Assembly (NCBI GenBank): GCA_016650125.1
Contig: JAENWT010000009.1
Span: forward strand, 52,775-116,774
Direction of reading: 5' to 3'
Length of the DNA: 64,000 bases
Origin: Thermoleophilia bacterium
GTDB taxonomy: Bacteria > Actinomycetota > Thermoleophilia > Solirubrobacterales > 70-9
Positions 47,459 through 56,133 of the stretch are shown piece after piece (within the stretch, counting starts at the first letter, position 1; each line of letters opens with the position of its first letter). The position numbers were made by a program, and so were the translations under genes. Below the pieces are notes generated by a model. The model saw nothing but the letters and a program-made list of their open reading frames with translations. It was not told the origin of the DNA and did no database searches.

Positions 47459-47490
47459 CGGATGAAGAGTAAAGGGGTAGCCTCAGCGAC

Positions 47491-48465
47491 ATGAGCAAGG
47501 GCTGGAGCAAAGAAGACATTCCCGACCAGAGCGGCGTGGCGGCGATCGTCACCGGCGCCAACAGTGGCATCGGACTGGTGGCCGCCAGAGAGCTTGCCGG
47601 CAAGGGCGCAACTGTCATCGTCGCCTGCCGCAATTTGGACAAAGGCAATGCCGCGGTCGAGCAGATGCGCGGCGAACTCGCCCCCAACGGCGGCGACGCC
47701 AAGTTCGACGTACAGGCTCTCGATCTCGCCGACCTCTCTTCAGTCCGGGCCTTCGTCGACCGGATCAAGGCGGCCTATCCGGACGGGATCGACCTGCTGG
47801 TCAACAACGCCGGCGTGATGGCCCCGCCGCGCCACGAGACCGCCGACGGTTTCGAGCTCCAGTTCGGCACCAATCACCTCGGTCATTTCGCCCTGACCGG
47901 TCTGCTTCTCGGCGAGCTCAAGAAGAAGCCGGGCGCCCGCATCGTGACCCTGAGCAGCAACGGCCACAAGATGGGCAAGCTCGACTTCGACGATCTGCAG
48001 AGCGAACAGGGCTACAAGCGCTGGTCGGCTTACGCCCAATCGAAGTTGGCCAACCTGGTGTTCGCAATCGATCTGCAGACCCGACTCGGCGAAGCCGGCC
48101 TCGAGATGAAGTCGATGGGAGCCCATCCCGGGGTATCGCACACCAACCTCACTGCCACCGGCAACGACCTCGGCAGCAGCTTCTTCAGCATCGTCTCGAA
48201 GCCGTTCCTCAAGCTCTCGGACCTTCTGCTTGCCCAGGACGCCGAGCACGGCGCCCTGCCGACGCTCTACGCCGCGACCAAGGAAGACCTGCCGGGTGGA
48301 AGCTACATCGGCCCGGACGGCATGGGTGAATTGCGCGGATCACCGACGATCGTCGCACCGCGCAAGGTCGCGCACAACGTCGAAGTCGCCGACCGCCTCT
48401 GGAAAGAATCGGTCAATCTGACCGGCATCGATTACGACTTCAGCCAGCCGACAGTCACCGCCTGA
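47491..48465 (+). CDS. Short-chain dehydrogenase (retinol/protochlorophyllide-reductase-like subgroup)
   Basis: 324 residues with VTGANSGIGLVAARELAGKGA, LLVNNAGVMAPP, FGTNHLGHFALTGLLL, a Ser in VTLSSNGHK and the YAQSK active-site pair. Cytosolic NAD(P)-dependent reductase of unknown substrate. It is divergent from mnmA with only 32 bp between starts. Confidence 0.9.
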   Translation: MSKGWSKEDIPDQSGVAAIVTGANSGIGLVAARELAGKGATVIVACRNLDKGNAAVEQMRGELAPNGGDAKFDVQALDLADLSSVRAFVDRIKAAYPDGIDLLVNNAGVMAPPRHETADGFELQFGTNHLGHFALTGLLLGELKKKPGARIVTLSSNGHKMGKLDFDDLQSEQGYKRWSAYAQSKLANLVFAIDLQTRLGEAGLEMKSMGAHPGVSHTNLTATGNDLGSSFFSIVSKPFLKLSDLLLAQDAEHGALPTLYAATKEDLPGGSYIGPDGMGELRGSPTIVAPRKVAHNVEVADRLWKESVNLTGIDYDFSQPTVTA

Positions 48466-48500
48466 GACAAGGCGGTGTCGCGCTCAGCCCTTGAGCGCGA
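48456..48500. terminator. Two adjacent hairpins between convergent ends
   Basis: CACCGCC (48456-48462) pairs with GGCGGTG (48471-48477) across the SDR stop. Then TCGCGCTCA (48478-48486) pairs with TGAGCGCGA (48492-48500). They lie between the SDR and the NHL pseudogene and could end transcription from either side. Confidence 0.55.
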
Positions 48501-48880
48501 TCCTCATATTGCGTCGTTCCGAATTGCCGGAATCGGCGATGGCCGCCAGATAGATGTTGACCGTGCCGGACTTGTTCCTGGTCAGTCGGCTCCGGATCGC
48601 CTGCGGCACCTTCACCCCGAAGAGTGCGGTCTTGCCAGCCGCGATGCGACGCGGGCCGAGAACCTGGTGAAGGACACGGTGCCCCCGTTACTGGAAACGT
48701 AGACGTCGCCGTTCCGGTCATTGGCGATTCCGAACTTGTTCGATGTTGCGCTGGTCCACTGCGAGTAGAACCGCTGGGTATCGGCCGAGGCAATTGCCGG
48801 GGCGACAGCCAGAAGAAGTCCGCCCAGAATTGTCAAGACCGCAGGGTCCGGAGGTTCTTAATGCTTCCCTGAATGCTCAT
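48484..48880 (-). pseudogene. Decayed secreted NHL-repeat protein
   Basis: From an ATG at 48880 with GGGAG upstream, the frame reads MSIQGSIKNLRTLRS then TGA. Shifted by one base it continues as a signal peptide (ILGGLLLAVAPAIASA) and one NHL-like blade (FYSQWTSATSNKFGIANDRNGDVYVSSNGG). It then shifts again and ends with a tail domain in another frame (GKTALFGVKVPQAIRSRLTR ... RNMRIALKG). Normal proteins of this kind have many blades, so the middle has been lost as well as the frame. Two frameshifts plus an internal deletion indicate a genuine pseudogene. Confidence 0.75.
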
Positions 48881-49106
48881 GCGTCTCCCTTGGTGTTCGT
48901 ACCCTGACCTTGAATAAAGGGCCCCAACCCGCCGTTGCCGCCTCTGGCATTGATCCCTGTATATACAGGTGGGTGCCTACCTCCTATCCCGCGGGGGACG
49001 TGGAGAGATCGGCTCCCGTGCCGTTGATGTTGGGTCAATTTATGAGACGGCTCACGAACGGGTTCGGGCCTTGATTCAACCTACCACCCACGGGCGGCTG
49101 GGTCCA
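48881..49106. other. Intergenic stretch without a gene
   Basis: Nothing is recognised except the 12-bp palindrome CTGTATATACAG at 48957-48968. The stretch probably includes the promoter of the neighbouring pseudogene. Confidence 0.5.
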
Positions 49107-49394
49107 TCAAACGAGATCAAGTCCCGAGACGAGTTCTTCGGCCTCGGACCAGTTCCCGGGCGGAACCTGGAGCTGGATGTCACCCCGTTTGTAGCGGTCG
49201 AGCTCCCAGTCCGAGGTCAGTACCGCCTCCATGCCGTGGTCGCGCAGGACCTGCACCCAGGCCAGGCCGGTCTGGAGATCTTCGAACTCGTGGACCACCT
49301 CCCAGTCGTCGAAGCGGGGATCACCGATGTGGATCCGGTCGGACCCGTCCCCGAAAGAAACGACCTTCTTCTTGAACCGGTCGAAGAGGCTCAC
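49107..49394 (-). CDS. Small DUF2007-like cytosolic protein
   Basis: 95 residues. An N-terminal basic segment (SLFDRFKKKVVSFGDGS) is followed by a ferredoxin-like domain: WEVVHEFEDLQTGLAWVQVLRDHGMEAVL and a late VPPGNWSEAEELV. This resembles small DUF2007 putative signal-transducing proteins. Function unknown. GTG start, 5 nt after the aspS stop, so likely in one transcript with aspS. Confidence 0.6.
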   Translation of the reverse strand: MSLFDRFKKKVVSFGDGSDRIHIGDPRFDDWEVVHEFEDLQTGLAWVQVLRDHGMEAVLTSDWELDRYKRGDIQLQVPPGNWSEAEELVSGLDLV

Positions 49395-49399
49395 TCAGA

Positions 49400-51202
49400 T
49401 CACGCCGATGCTGGTTTTGGCGGCTTCCTGAGAGCAATGCCGACTTCCCGGAGCTGAATCTCGCTGACCGGCGATGGGGCTCCGGTGAGCGGGTCGCCGC
49501 CGGAGGCGGTCTTCGGGAAGGCGATCACGTCGCGGATCGAATCGACGCCGGCCAGCAGCGCCGCGAAGCGATCGACTCCGTAAGCGATACCGCCGTGAGG
49601 CGGTGCGCCGTACTTCAAGGCTTCGAGCAGGAATCCGAACCGTTCCTCGGCGTCCTCTTCGGAGATGCCGAGGGCGCGGAATACCGCCGACTGGACATCG
49701 GGCTTGTGGATACGGATCGAGCCGCCGCCGAGCTCGACGCCGTTCCAGACCAGGTCGTAGGCCTGGGCCCGGGCTTCCCCCGGGTTCTCCGGGTCGAACT
49801 CACCATTCGGCGCGGTGAACGGGTGATGGAGTGCGTCCCAGCGCTTCTCGTCTTCGTTCCAGTCGAACAGCGGCCAGTCGACGATCCAGCAAAGGTTGTT
49901 TCCGGCGTCCTCGGGGATCAGGTCCCAGCGCTCGGCGAGACGGGTGCGCAACCCACCCAGGATCCCGGCGACGACCATCGGCTGGTCGGCGGCGACCAGC
50001 ATCAGGTCGCCTTCTTCCGCGCCCATCGCGGAGTTCAGTCCGGCGAGTTCTTCGGCCGAAAGGAACTTGGCGATCGGAGCCCGCCAGCCGTCACCTTCGC
50101 GGAAGGCCCAGACGAGTCCTTTGGCGCCGAGCTCCTTGGCATCGTCGATCAGGCCGTCGAGCTGGGCGCGGGAAAGCTCACGCTGGCCGAAGTTGATGCC
50201 GCGGACCGCGCCGCCGGAATCGATCACGCCACCGAAGGCCTTGAACTCCGTACCGCGGAGGATTTCGGTCAGATCGGTGATCTCGTATCCGTAACGCAGG
50301 TCGGGCTTGTCCGAGCCGAACCGGCCCATCGCCTCGTCGTAACGCATGCGCGGGAACGGGACCGGCAGTTTGTGGCCCATCTCGCCGAGCAGATGGCTGA
50401 TCAGCCGCTCGTTCAGGGCGATGACGTCTTCACCGTCGACGAACGACATCTCGAGGTCGAGCTGGGTGAAGTCGGGCTGGCGGTCGGCTCGCAGGTCTTC
50501 GTCGCGGAAGCAACGCGCGATCTGGAAATAACGCTCGAAACCCGAGACCATCAGCAGCTGCTTGAACAGCTGCGGCGACTGCGGCAACGCGTAGAAGGAG
50601 TTCCGCTGGAGGCGGCTGGGCACGAGGAAATCGCGAGCACCCTCCGGGGTCGAGTTGGTGAGGATCGGCGTCTCGATCTCGAGGAAGCCCTCGCCGTCGA
50701 GGAACTTCCTCATCGCGGTGGTCAGCCTGTGGCGCAGCTTGATCGCGCTCTGCATCTGCTCGCGGCGCAGGTCCAGGTACCGGTGGCGCAGCCGGACCTC
50801 TTCACCGACCTCGCCTTGAAAGCCCTCGATAGCGAACGGGGGAGTTTCGGATTCGGCGAGGACCTCGATGCTGGCGACATGAATCTCGAATTCGCCGGTC
50901 GGCAGCTCCGGATTTACCGTCTCCTGATCGCGGTTGACGACTGTGCCGTTGACCGTGACCACGTATTCGGAACGCAGGCTGTGGGCCAACTGGTGGGCGT
51001 CGCCGGAGTCGTCGGGATGGAAGACGAGCTGGACGATCCCGGTCCGGTCGCGCAGATCGATGAAGATCAGCCCGCCGTGATCGCGGCGGCGGTGGACCCA
51101 GCCTGAAAGACGGACATCCTGGCCGACTTTGTCACCGAGGACCTGGCCACACCAGGTATCACGAAAAACGTTGGGGCTGAGAGCTGGGGCGTCCACATCC
51201 AT
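49400..51202 (-). CDS. aspS: Aspartyl-tRNA synthetase
   Basis: 600 residues. The N-terminal OB anticodon domain (VRLSGWVHRRRDHGGLIFIDLRDRTGIVQLV) is followed by the class II core with FLEIETPILTNSTPEGARDFLVPSR. A GAD insertion and the final GIAYGVDRFAALLAGVDSIRDVIAFPKT complete it. Bacterial-type length. The conserved hisS-aspS order is broken by the 5-kb segment at 51.2-56.1 kb. Confidence 0.96.
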   Translation of the reverse strand: MDVDAPALSPNVFRDTWCGQVLGDKVGQDVRLSGWVHRRRDHGGLIFIDLRDRTGIVQLVFHPDDSGDAHQLAHSLRSEYVVTVNGTVVNRDQETVNPELPTGEFEIHVASIEVLAESETPPFAIEGFQGEVGEEVRLRHRYLDLRREQMQSAIKLRHRLTTAMRKFLDGEGFLEIETPILTNSTPEGARDFLVPSRLQRNSFYALPQSPQLFKQLLMVSGFERYFQIARCFRDEDLRADRQPDFTQLDLEMSFVDGEDVIALNERLISHLLGEMGHKLPVPFPRMRYDEAMGRFGSDKPDLRYGYEITDLTEILRGTEFKAFGGVIDSGGAVRGINFGQRELSRAQLDGLIDDAKELGAKGLVWAFREGDGWRAPIAKFLSAEELAGLNSAMGAEEGDLMLVAADQPMVVAGILGGLRTRLAERWDLIPEDAGNNLCWIVDWPLFDWNEDEKRWDALHHPFTAPNGEFDPENPGEARAQAYDLVWNGVELGGGSIRIHKPDVQSAVFRALGISEEDAEERFGFLLEALKYGAPPHGGIAYGVDRFAALLAGVDSIRDVIAFPKTASGGDPLTGAPSPVSEIQLREVGIALRKPPKPASA

Positions 51203-51248
51203 GGACGCCCCATACTTTCAGGAATTCAGGCCGATGCCCCGCTCGGGG

Positions 51249-52706
51249 TCACTTGACCTTGATTACGATCGTGCCGGTCTTCGGGGCCGCGTCGGTGGCG
51301 GTCAGGACCGTCTTGATCTTGAACTTCTTCTTCTTGGCCTTCTTCTTGGCCTTGAACTTGAATTTGACGGTCTTGTTGCCGACCAGGGTGCCCGGCTTGC
51401 GGCAGAACTTGCCGACCAGCTTGAGCGACTTCTTGGCGGCCTTGCCCGGCTGAACGCAGACCTTCGTGTTCAGCGCGCCGGCGGTGCCGGTCGAGGTGAT
51501 GGTCACCGAAACGGCCTTGGCCTTCTTGCCGCGCTTCAGCTTCAGTGGCTTCGGCTTGAACTTGGTGAACTTGACCGCGACCGTTCCGGGCGGCGGCGGA
51601 GGCGGCTCCTCGAAGTATTGGACCGCGCCGATGTCGCAGGCACCGGCCGGCCGGTCACGGCCGGTCTGGTCGGTGGCCGGACAGGTGTCCGGCGCTGTCG
51701 AACCGCCCGCGCCGATCGCGGGACTGCCGAGGAGTGGCTCGTGGGTCGGGGTCGAGCCGCCGTTGTCCTGGAGCGGACCGATCATCGCGTCCGCCACCAC
51801 CTGGTTCGAGCCCGGGTTGAATCCGACCAGGCAAGTCGCCGAGGGCAGCGGCTGGTTCGTCAGAACGTACCGCGGGAAGAACAGGGTGCTGCTCGCGTAA
51901 CAGTCGGGCGACTTGCTGGTGGCCAGCGGCGAGAGGTCCTTATTGCCGGCGTTGATCACGTTGAAGAAATTGACTCCGTTCGAATTCGTGTCGGCGAAGC
52001 CGCCACCGTCGCCGTTGCCTTCCGCGTCGGAATCCGCGGTGTTGTTGGTGATGGTCGAACTCCTGACCGTCGTGAGCGAGCCACCCGGCATGTACAGGCC
52101 ACCGCCCTGACCCGCGGACTTGTTGCCACTGATCGTGCTGTTGACCATGGCGAGGCTGCTGTAAACCGCGATCCCGCCGGCGCTGAAGGCCGACTCGTTG
52201 CCGGAGACGGTCACCCCTTCGAGTGAGAGCGAGCCGGAACCGTTGCGGATACCGCCGCCGTCTTCGATCAGGGTCAGCACGCCGCCCTTGACCTGGATGA
52301 ACCGCAGCGAGAGTGTATTGGCACCCTGTTGATCGAACACCCGGTCGAGACCGTTGCCGTCGACCACGACCTTGTCGCTGGTCTGAGCCCGCTCGATCGT
52401 CAGCACGTTGGTGCCGACCACGTCGAAGTCGCCGGTCACGTTGGCGTCTTCATTGGCGCCCGCCCGGGTGATCTTGTAGGTGCCGCCCGGCACCTTGATC
52501 ACGTCCGTGGCCAGCCCTGCGGGACAGCCGTCGAAAGCGGCGTTCGTCTGCGCGGCGGTGATTGCCTCACGCAGGGAGCAGTTGGCAGGAGAACCGCCAT
52601 AGACGTCGTCGGTGGTGTTCACCGGGATGTCGACGGCTCCCGCCGACGGTGCGGCAACCAGCATCGCGACGGCGGTTGCCATAAGAATCAGAAGTTTCTT
52701 CATCAA
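51249..52706 (-). CDS. Secreted parallel beta-helix protein with choice-of-anchor-Q-type region
   Basis: 485 residues. Signal peptide (KLLILMATAVAMLVAAPSAGA), then CSLREAITAAQ and a right-handed beta-helix with repeated NSTISGNKSAG-type turns (VTVSGNESAFSAGGIAVY). Next comes the LLGSPAIGAGG...GRDRPAGACDIGAVQYFEEP segment typical of choice-of-anchor Q. A Pro-rich linker and a Lys-rich C-terminal module (KFTKFKPKPLKLKRGKKAKA onwards) follow. Probably a surface or extracellular polysaccharide-binding or adhesin-like protein; no enzyme residues are recognised. Confidence 0.8.
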   Translation of the reverse strand: MMKKLLILMATAVAMLVAAPSAGAVDIPVNTTDDVYGGSPANCSLREAITAAQTNAAFDGCPAGLATDVIKVPGGTYKITRAGANEDANVTGDFDVVGTNVLTIERAQTSDKVVVDGNGLDRVFDQQGANTLSLRFIQVKGGVLTLIEDGGGIRNGSGSLSLEGVTVSGNESAFSAGGIAVYSSLAMVNSTISGNKSAGQGGGLYMPGGSLTTVRSSTITNNTADSDAEGNGDGGGFADTNSNGVNFFNVINAGNKDLSPLATSKSPDCYASSTLFFPRYVLTNQPLPSATCLVGFNPGSNQVVADAMIGPLQDNGGSTPTHEPLLGSPAIGAGGSTAPDTCPATDQTGRDRPAGACDIGAVQYFEEPPPPPPGTVAVKFTKFKPKPLKLKRGKKAKAVSVTITSTGTAGALNTKVCVQPGKAAKKSLKLVGKFCRKPGTLVGNKTVKFKFKAKKKAKKKKFKIKTVLTATDAAPKTGTIVIKVK

Positions 52707-52834
52707 ATCCCCAAACCTTTCGAAGTATTTCCCCTGTCGTCACTAATCGTACGACCGGGGTACACCTGCGGTCAAGATCCCCGCCTCTATCAATACGAAA
52801 CACCCTACCCCCGCCAGGGTTGCGATCGGGCCGG

Positions 52835-54361
52835 TTACCAGGGACTGGGAGCGATCGTGGAGCCGGGCTGAGCCTGGCGCAACCTCTCGGCCCTGGCGAT
52901 CGCCCCCTTGAGTTCGGCGTCGTCTTCGCCGAGCAGGGTCAGCAGGAGCTCTGCCGCCTCGAGGTCGTCGCGTCCGGAAGCGGTCGCGCACCAGCGCGAG
53001 ATCAGGACGGGGTCTTCGCAGGAGATCACCGCCGAGCGGACCAGACCGTCCAGGCGAACCCGCGCGTCCCGGACCATCGGGACCTCCGATTCGGGAATGA
53101 GCACTCCGCGGTAACGCTCGAGGGCGGAAGCGGTCCGGCCCTCACCGATCATCTCCTCGACCTCGTCGAAGTCGATGCGAATGTCGATCGAGAACCGGTA
53201 TGGCCGTGAATCGATCACGGGTCCGAGCAAGTGCCGAAGGCGGCTGATCTCAGCCCGAAGGCTCTCCGGCCGGCCCTGTTCGCCGTAGACCTCGAGGGTG
53301 AGACGCTCGGCCGACATGCCTTCCGGGGCAAGTGCGAGCACGGTCAGGATCTCGGCGTGGCGGCGGCTGAGTTCGTGCACGACTCCGTCGGCGATCGCGG
53401 CCGCCTGCGGTCCGAGGATCTGAAGCCTCATGTCCGGCGCCGGAGACTGTCGCGCCTCCGAGGATCCCCAGAGCAACCAGCCGGCGTCGCCGTCGATCGG
53501 TTCGAGCTCGGCCACGACTCCGCCCGGCAGGTTGATGTCGACGCCGCTGTCGGGGAGTTCAAGATCACCTTCGATCCAGCCGTCGGGAACGGTGGCGAGC
53601 ACCTTCCCGGTGCGGCCGAGGATCGCGGCCGGTCGCTCAGCCCCGGCCCGGCCGGTCAGGTGTTTCGTCTTGAGCCTGGCGACCTTCCGTTCGAGGTCCT
53701 GCTGGAGGAAGACCTCGGCCATTCCCGCAGCTGCCCCGACCAGCGAAAGCGTGTGCGGGTGGGCGGACTTCACGTGCCCGGTCAGATCGATCACGGCGAT
53801 GATCTCGCCCGTTTCGGGGTCGTGGATCGGGGCGCCGGAACACTGCCACGGGTGGACGATCCGGTTGAAGTGTTCGGCCGAAAAGATCTGCACGGGGTGG
53901 TCGACGGCGACTGCCGTGCCCATCGCGTTGGTACCCGCACCGCTTTCGCTCCAGTCGGCCCCGGCGACCAGATGCATGTTCTCGGTGGCGTCAATCACGC
54001 GCCGGTGTCCTTCGATCCACAGCAGTATTCCGTCGGCGTCGGAGATGACCATCATGTGACCCGACTGGGTTGTCGCGTCGGAAAGAAGCTGCCTGAGGAT
54101 CGGCAGGACCGGGAAGAGCGGATGGCCCTGCCAGCGTTCCGAGACCTCGTCCTCGTCGGCAACGACTCTCGGCAGGGCAGAGGGATCGAGCCCGGCCTTC
54201 TCCGATCGTCGCCAGGACTGGGCGACCACCGCGCGGATGCGACTGTCGATTTCCTGACCTTCGTGGAAGGCCTCGTACAGCCGGCGCAAACCACGGGCTT
54301 GATTGATCCGGTCCGAAGTCGGATCCACGGCATGCCACGAACTTCCGGCTACAACGGCCAT
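52835..54361 (-). CDS. GAF-domain transcriptional regulator (AcoR-like sensor, no AAA+ domain)
   Basis: 508 residues. The N-terminus matches AcoR-type regulators (AVVAQSWRRSEKAGLDPSALPRV). A GAF region (about 75-200) contains ISDADGILLWIEG, WSESGAGTNAMGTAV and HPWQCSGAPIHDPETGEIIAVIDLTG. There is no sigma-54 AAA+ core. Instead a winged helix (LSRRHAEILTVLALAPEGMSAERLTLEVYG) and a helical BTAD-like tail follow. It likely senses an aldehyde or alcohol and controls the divergent aldehyde dehydrogenase; the intervening region carries phased TGCATC sites. ATG at 54361 chosen; a longer reading upstream has no family support. Confidence 0.82.
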   Translation of the reverse strand: MAVVAGSSWHAVDPTSDRINQARGLRRLYEAFHEGQEIDSRIRAVVAQSWRRSEKAGLDPSALPRVVADEDEVSERWQGHPLFPVLPILRQLLSDATTQSGHMMVISDADGILLWIEGHRRVIDATENMHLVAGADWSESGAGTNAMGTAVAVDHPVQIFSAEHFNRIVHPWQCSGAPIHDPETGEIIAVIDLTGHVKSAHPHTLSLVGAAAGMAEVFLQQDLERKVARLKTKHLTGRAGAERPAAILGRTGKVLATVPDGWIEGDLELPDSGVDINLPGGVVAELEPIDGDAGWLLWGSSEARQSPAPDMRLQILGPQAAAIADGVVHELSRRHAEILTVLALAPEGMSAERLTLEVYGEQGRPESLRAEISRLRHLLGPVIDSRPYRFSIDIRIDFDEVEEMIGEGRTASALERYRGVLIPESEVPMVRDARVRLDGLVRSAVISCEDPVLISRWCATASGRDDLEAAELLLTLLGEDDAELKGAIARAERLRQAQPGSTIAPSPW

Positions 54362-54409
54362 GTTCAGACCATACGCCCATGGCCCCGCCGGCAACCATTT
54401 TTCCGGTGC

Positions 54410-54476
54410 GATGCATCGTGGATGCATCCTTTCTGCGCTGCATCTCTCCTGCATCCCGCCCCGGCCTACGTTGACA
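54410..54476 (+). promoter_or_regulatory. Phased TGCATC operator array and -35 box for the aldehyde dehydrogenase
   Basis: TGCATC occurs at 54412, 54423, 54439 and 54450, so each pair is spaced 11 nt start to start, one helical turn. The second site is part of the palindrome GGATGCATCC (54420-54429). A TTGACA (54471-54476) follows 15 nt later; no clear -10 is visible. The array lies between the divergent GAF regulator and aldehyde dehydrogenase. Confidence 0.6.
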
Positions 54477-54541
54477 GAGCAACCGGTTTCGGGCGCGAGG
54501 GAATCAGAGACCGGGCCAAGGACACGACAAGGAGAGCAAAC

Positions 54542-56038
54542 ATGACAACGATCATCGAAGAAGTGGCAACGGCGGTAAAACTTCACGGCGAACCCCGAAA
54601 GCTGCTCATCAACGGCGAGTGGCGCGACGCTGCAAGCGGCAAGACCTTCGAAACACATGACCCGGGCACGGGAGACCTGCTGGCCGTCGTGGCCGAAGGC
54701 GACGCCGAGGACATCAACCTCGCGGTTGCAGCCGCCAGGCACGCACTAGAACAGGGCCCGTGGGCAACCATGAGCAATTCCGAGCGTGGGCGGCTGATCC
54801 ACCGCCTCGGCGACCTCATCATGGAAAACGCGGACGAGCTGGCAACCCTCGACAGCCTCGACAACGGCAAGCCGAAGTCCGTGGCGCTGGCCGCTGATGT
54901 ACCCCTGGCAGCCGATCTCTTCTGGTACATGGCCGGTTGGGCAACCAAGCTCAATGGCGGAACGATCTCGCCGTCGGTTCCGTACATGCCGGAAGCCGAG
55001 TTCCACTCCTACACACTCAAGGAGCCAGTCGGTGTGGTCGGTCAGATCATCCCCTGGAACTTCCCGCTGCTGATGGCCGCGTGGAAGCTGGGTCCTGCAC
55101 TCACCACCGGCTGCACCGTGGTGCTCAAGCCGGCCGAGCAGACGCCCCTGTCGGCGCTGCGACTCGGCGAACTCTGCCTCGAGGCAGGCATTCCGGAAGG
55201 CGTGGTCAATGTGGTCCCGGGTTACGGCGAAACAGCCGGAGCCGCTCTCGCCAACCATCCTGGTGTGGACAAGATCGCCTTCACCGGTTCGACCGAAGTC
55301 GGCAAGCTGATCGCCCAGGGTGCGACCGGAAATCTCAAGCGGGTTTCGCTGGAGCTCGGCGGCAAGTCGCCGAACATCGTGTTCTCCGACTCGGACGTGG
55401 ACGCCGCCATCGAAGGTGCCGCCCAGGGCATCTTCTTCAACCAGGGCGAGGTCTGCAGTGCCGGATCCCGCCTCTACATCCAGGACGATCAGTTCGACCG
55501 GGTGGTCAGCGGAATCTCCGATGCCGCCAAGGCGATCAAGGTCGGGCACGGGCTCGACCCGGACACCGACATGGGTCCCCTGGTCTCCGCCGAGCAGTTC
55601 GAGCGGGTCACCGGATACCTGGACCGCGGCAAGGATGAAGGCAACCGAGCCGTGACCGGCGGTAACGCGATCGACGGCCCCGGCTTCTTCGTCGAGCCGA
55701 CGGTGATCGTCGATGCCAAGGAATCGGACGCGATCGTGCGTGAAGAGGTCTTCGGACCGGTGATCGCGGCAATGCCGTTCACCGACATCGACGATCTCGC
55801 CCGCCAGGCGAACGATTCCCACTACGGCCTGGCCGCGGGAATCTGGACCCGGGACATCTCCAAGGCCCACAAGCTGGCGGCCCGGATCAAGTCGGGAACG
55901 GTTCACGTCAACACCTACCACGTGTTCGCCGCGGAGCTGCCGTTCGGTGGCTACAAGCAGAGCGGCTGGGGACGCGAGATGGGTGAAGAGGTACTCAACA
56001 ACTACCTCGAGACCAAGTCGGTGATCGTCGGGCTCTAG
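54542..56038 (+). CDS. NAD-dependent aldehyde dehydrogenase
   Basis: 498 residues of the ALDH superfamily. It has VGQIIPWNFPLLMAAWKLGPAL, the general-base Glu271 in LELGGKSPN, the nucleophile Cys305 in FFNQGEVCSAGSR, and EEVFGPV. It oxidises aldehydes to acids. It resembles acetaldehyde/betaine-type enzymes controlled by AcoR-like regulators, which fits the divergent GAF regulator. AGGAG 8 nt before the ATG; longer upstream readings are spurious. A hairpin at 56064 follows. Confidence 0.93.
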   Translation: MTTIIEEVATAVKLHGEPRKLLINGEWRDAASGKTFETHDPGTGDLLAVVAEGDAEDINLAVAAARHALEQGPWATMSNSERGRLIHRLGDLIMENADELATLDSLDNGKPKSVALAADVPLAADLFWYMAGWATKLNGGTISPSVPYMPEAEFHSYTLKEPVGVVGQIIPWNFPLLMAAWKLGPALTTGCTVVLKPAEQTPLSALRLGELCLEAGIPEGVVNVVPGYGETAGAALANHPGVDKIAFTGSTEVGKLIAQGATGNLKRVSLELGGKSPNIVFSDSDVDAAIEGAAQGIFFNQGEVCSAGSRLYIQDDQFDRVVSGISDAAKAIKVGHGLDPDTDMGPLVSAEQFERVTGYLDRGKDEGNRAVTGGNAIDGPGFFVEPTVIVDAKESDAIVREEVFGPVIAAMPFTDIDDLARQANDSHYGLAAGIWTRDISKAHKLAARIKSGTVHVNTYHVFAAELPFGGYKQSGWGREMGEEVLNNYLETKSVIVGL

Positions 56039-56063
56039 CCCCTCCCACAGGACAACAAACGCG

Positions 56064-56099
56064 GCGCGAGTCGGCTCCCTCCCTCAGGCCGGCTCGCGC
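56064..56099. terminator. Hairpin between convergent ald and hisS
   Basis: GCGCGAG-T-CGGC pairs with GCCG-G-CTCGCGC (one G-U) around a 12-nt loop, and AACG/CGTT extend the base. Likely bidirectional. Confidence 0.6.
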
Positions 56100-56133
56100 C
56101 CGTTGTCGTTCAAGAGGTCAGATTTCGGTGCGA

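Noticed and set aside
48957..48968. CTGTATATACAG as a LexA box
   Set aside because: The half sites are only 4 nt apart, not the 8 of CTGT-N8-ACAG, and no SOS gene adjoins.
53231..54541. N-terminal extension of aldehyde dehydrogenase
   Set aside because: It overlaps the GAF regulator and the operator region; the enzyme starts at 54542 with a good ribosome-binding site.
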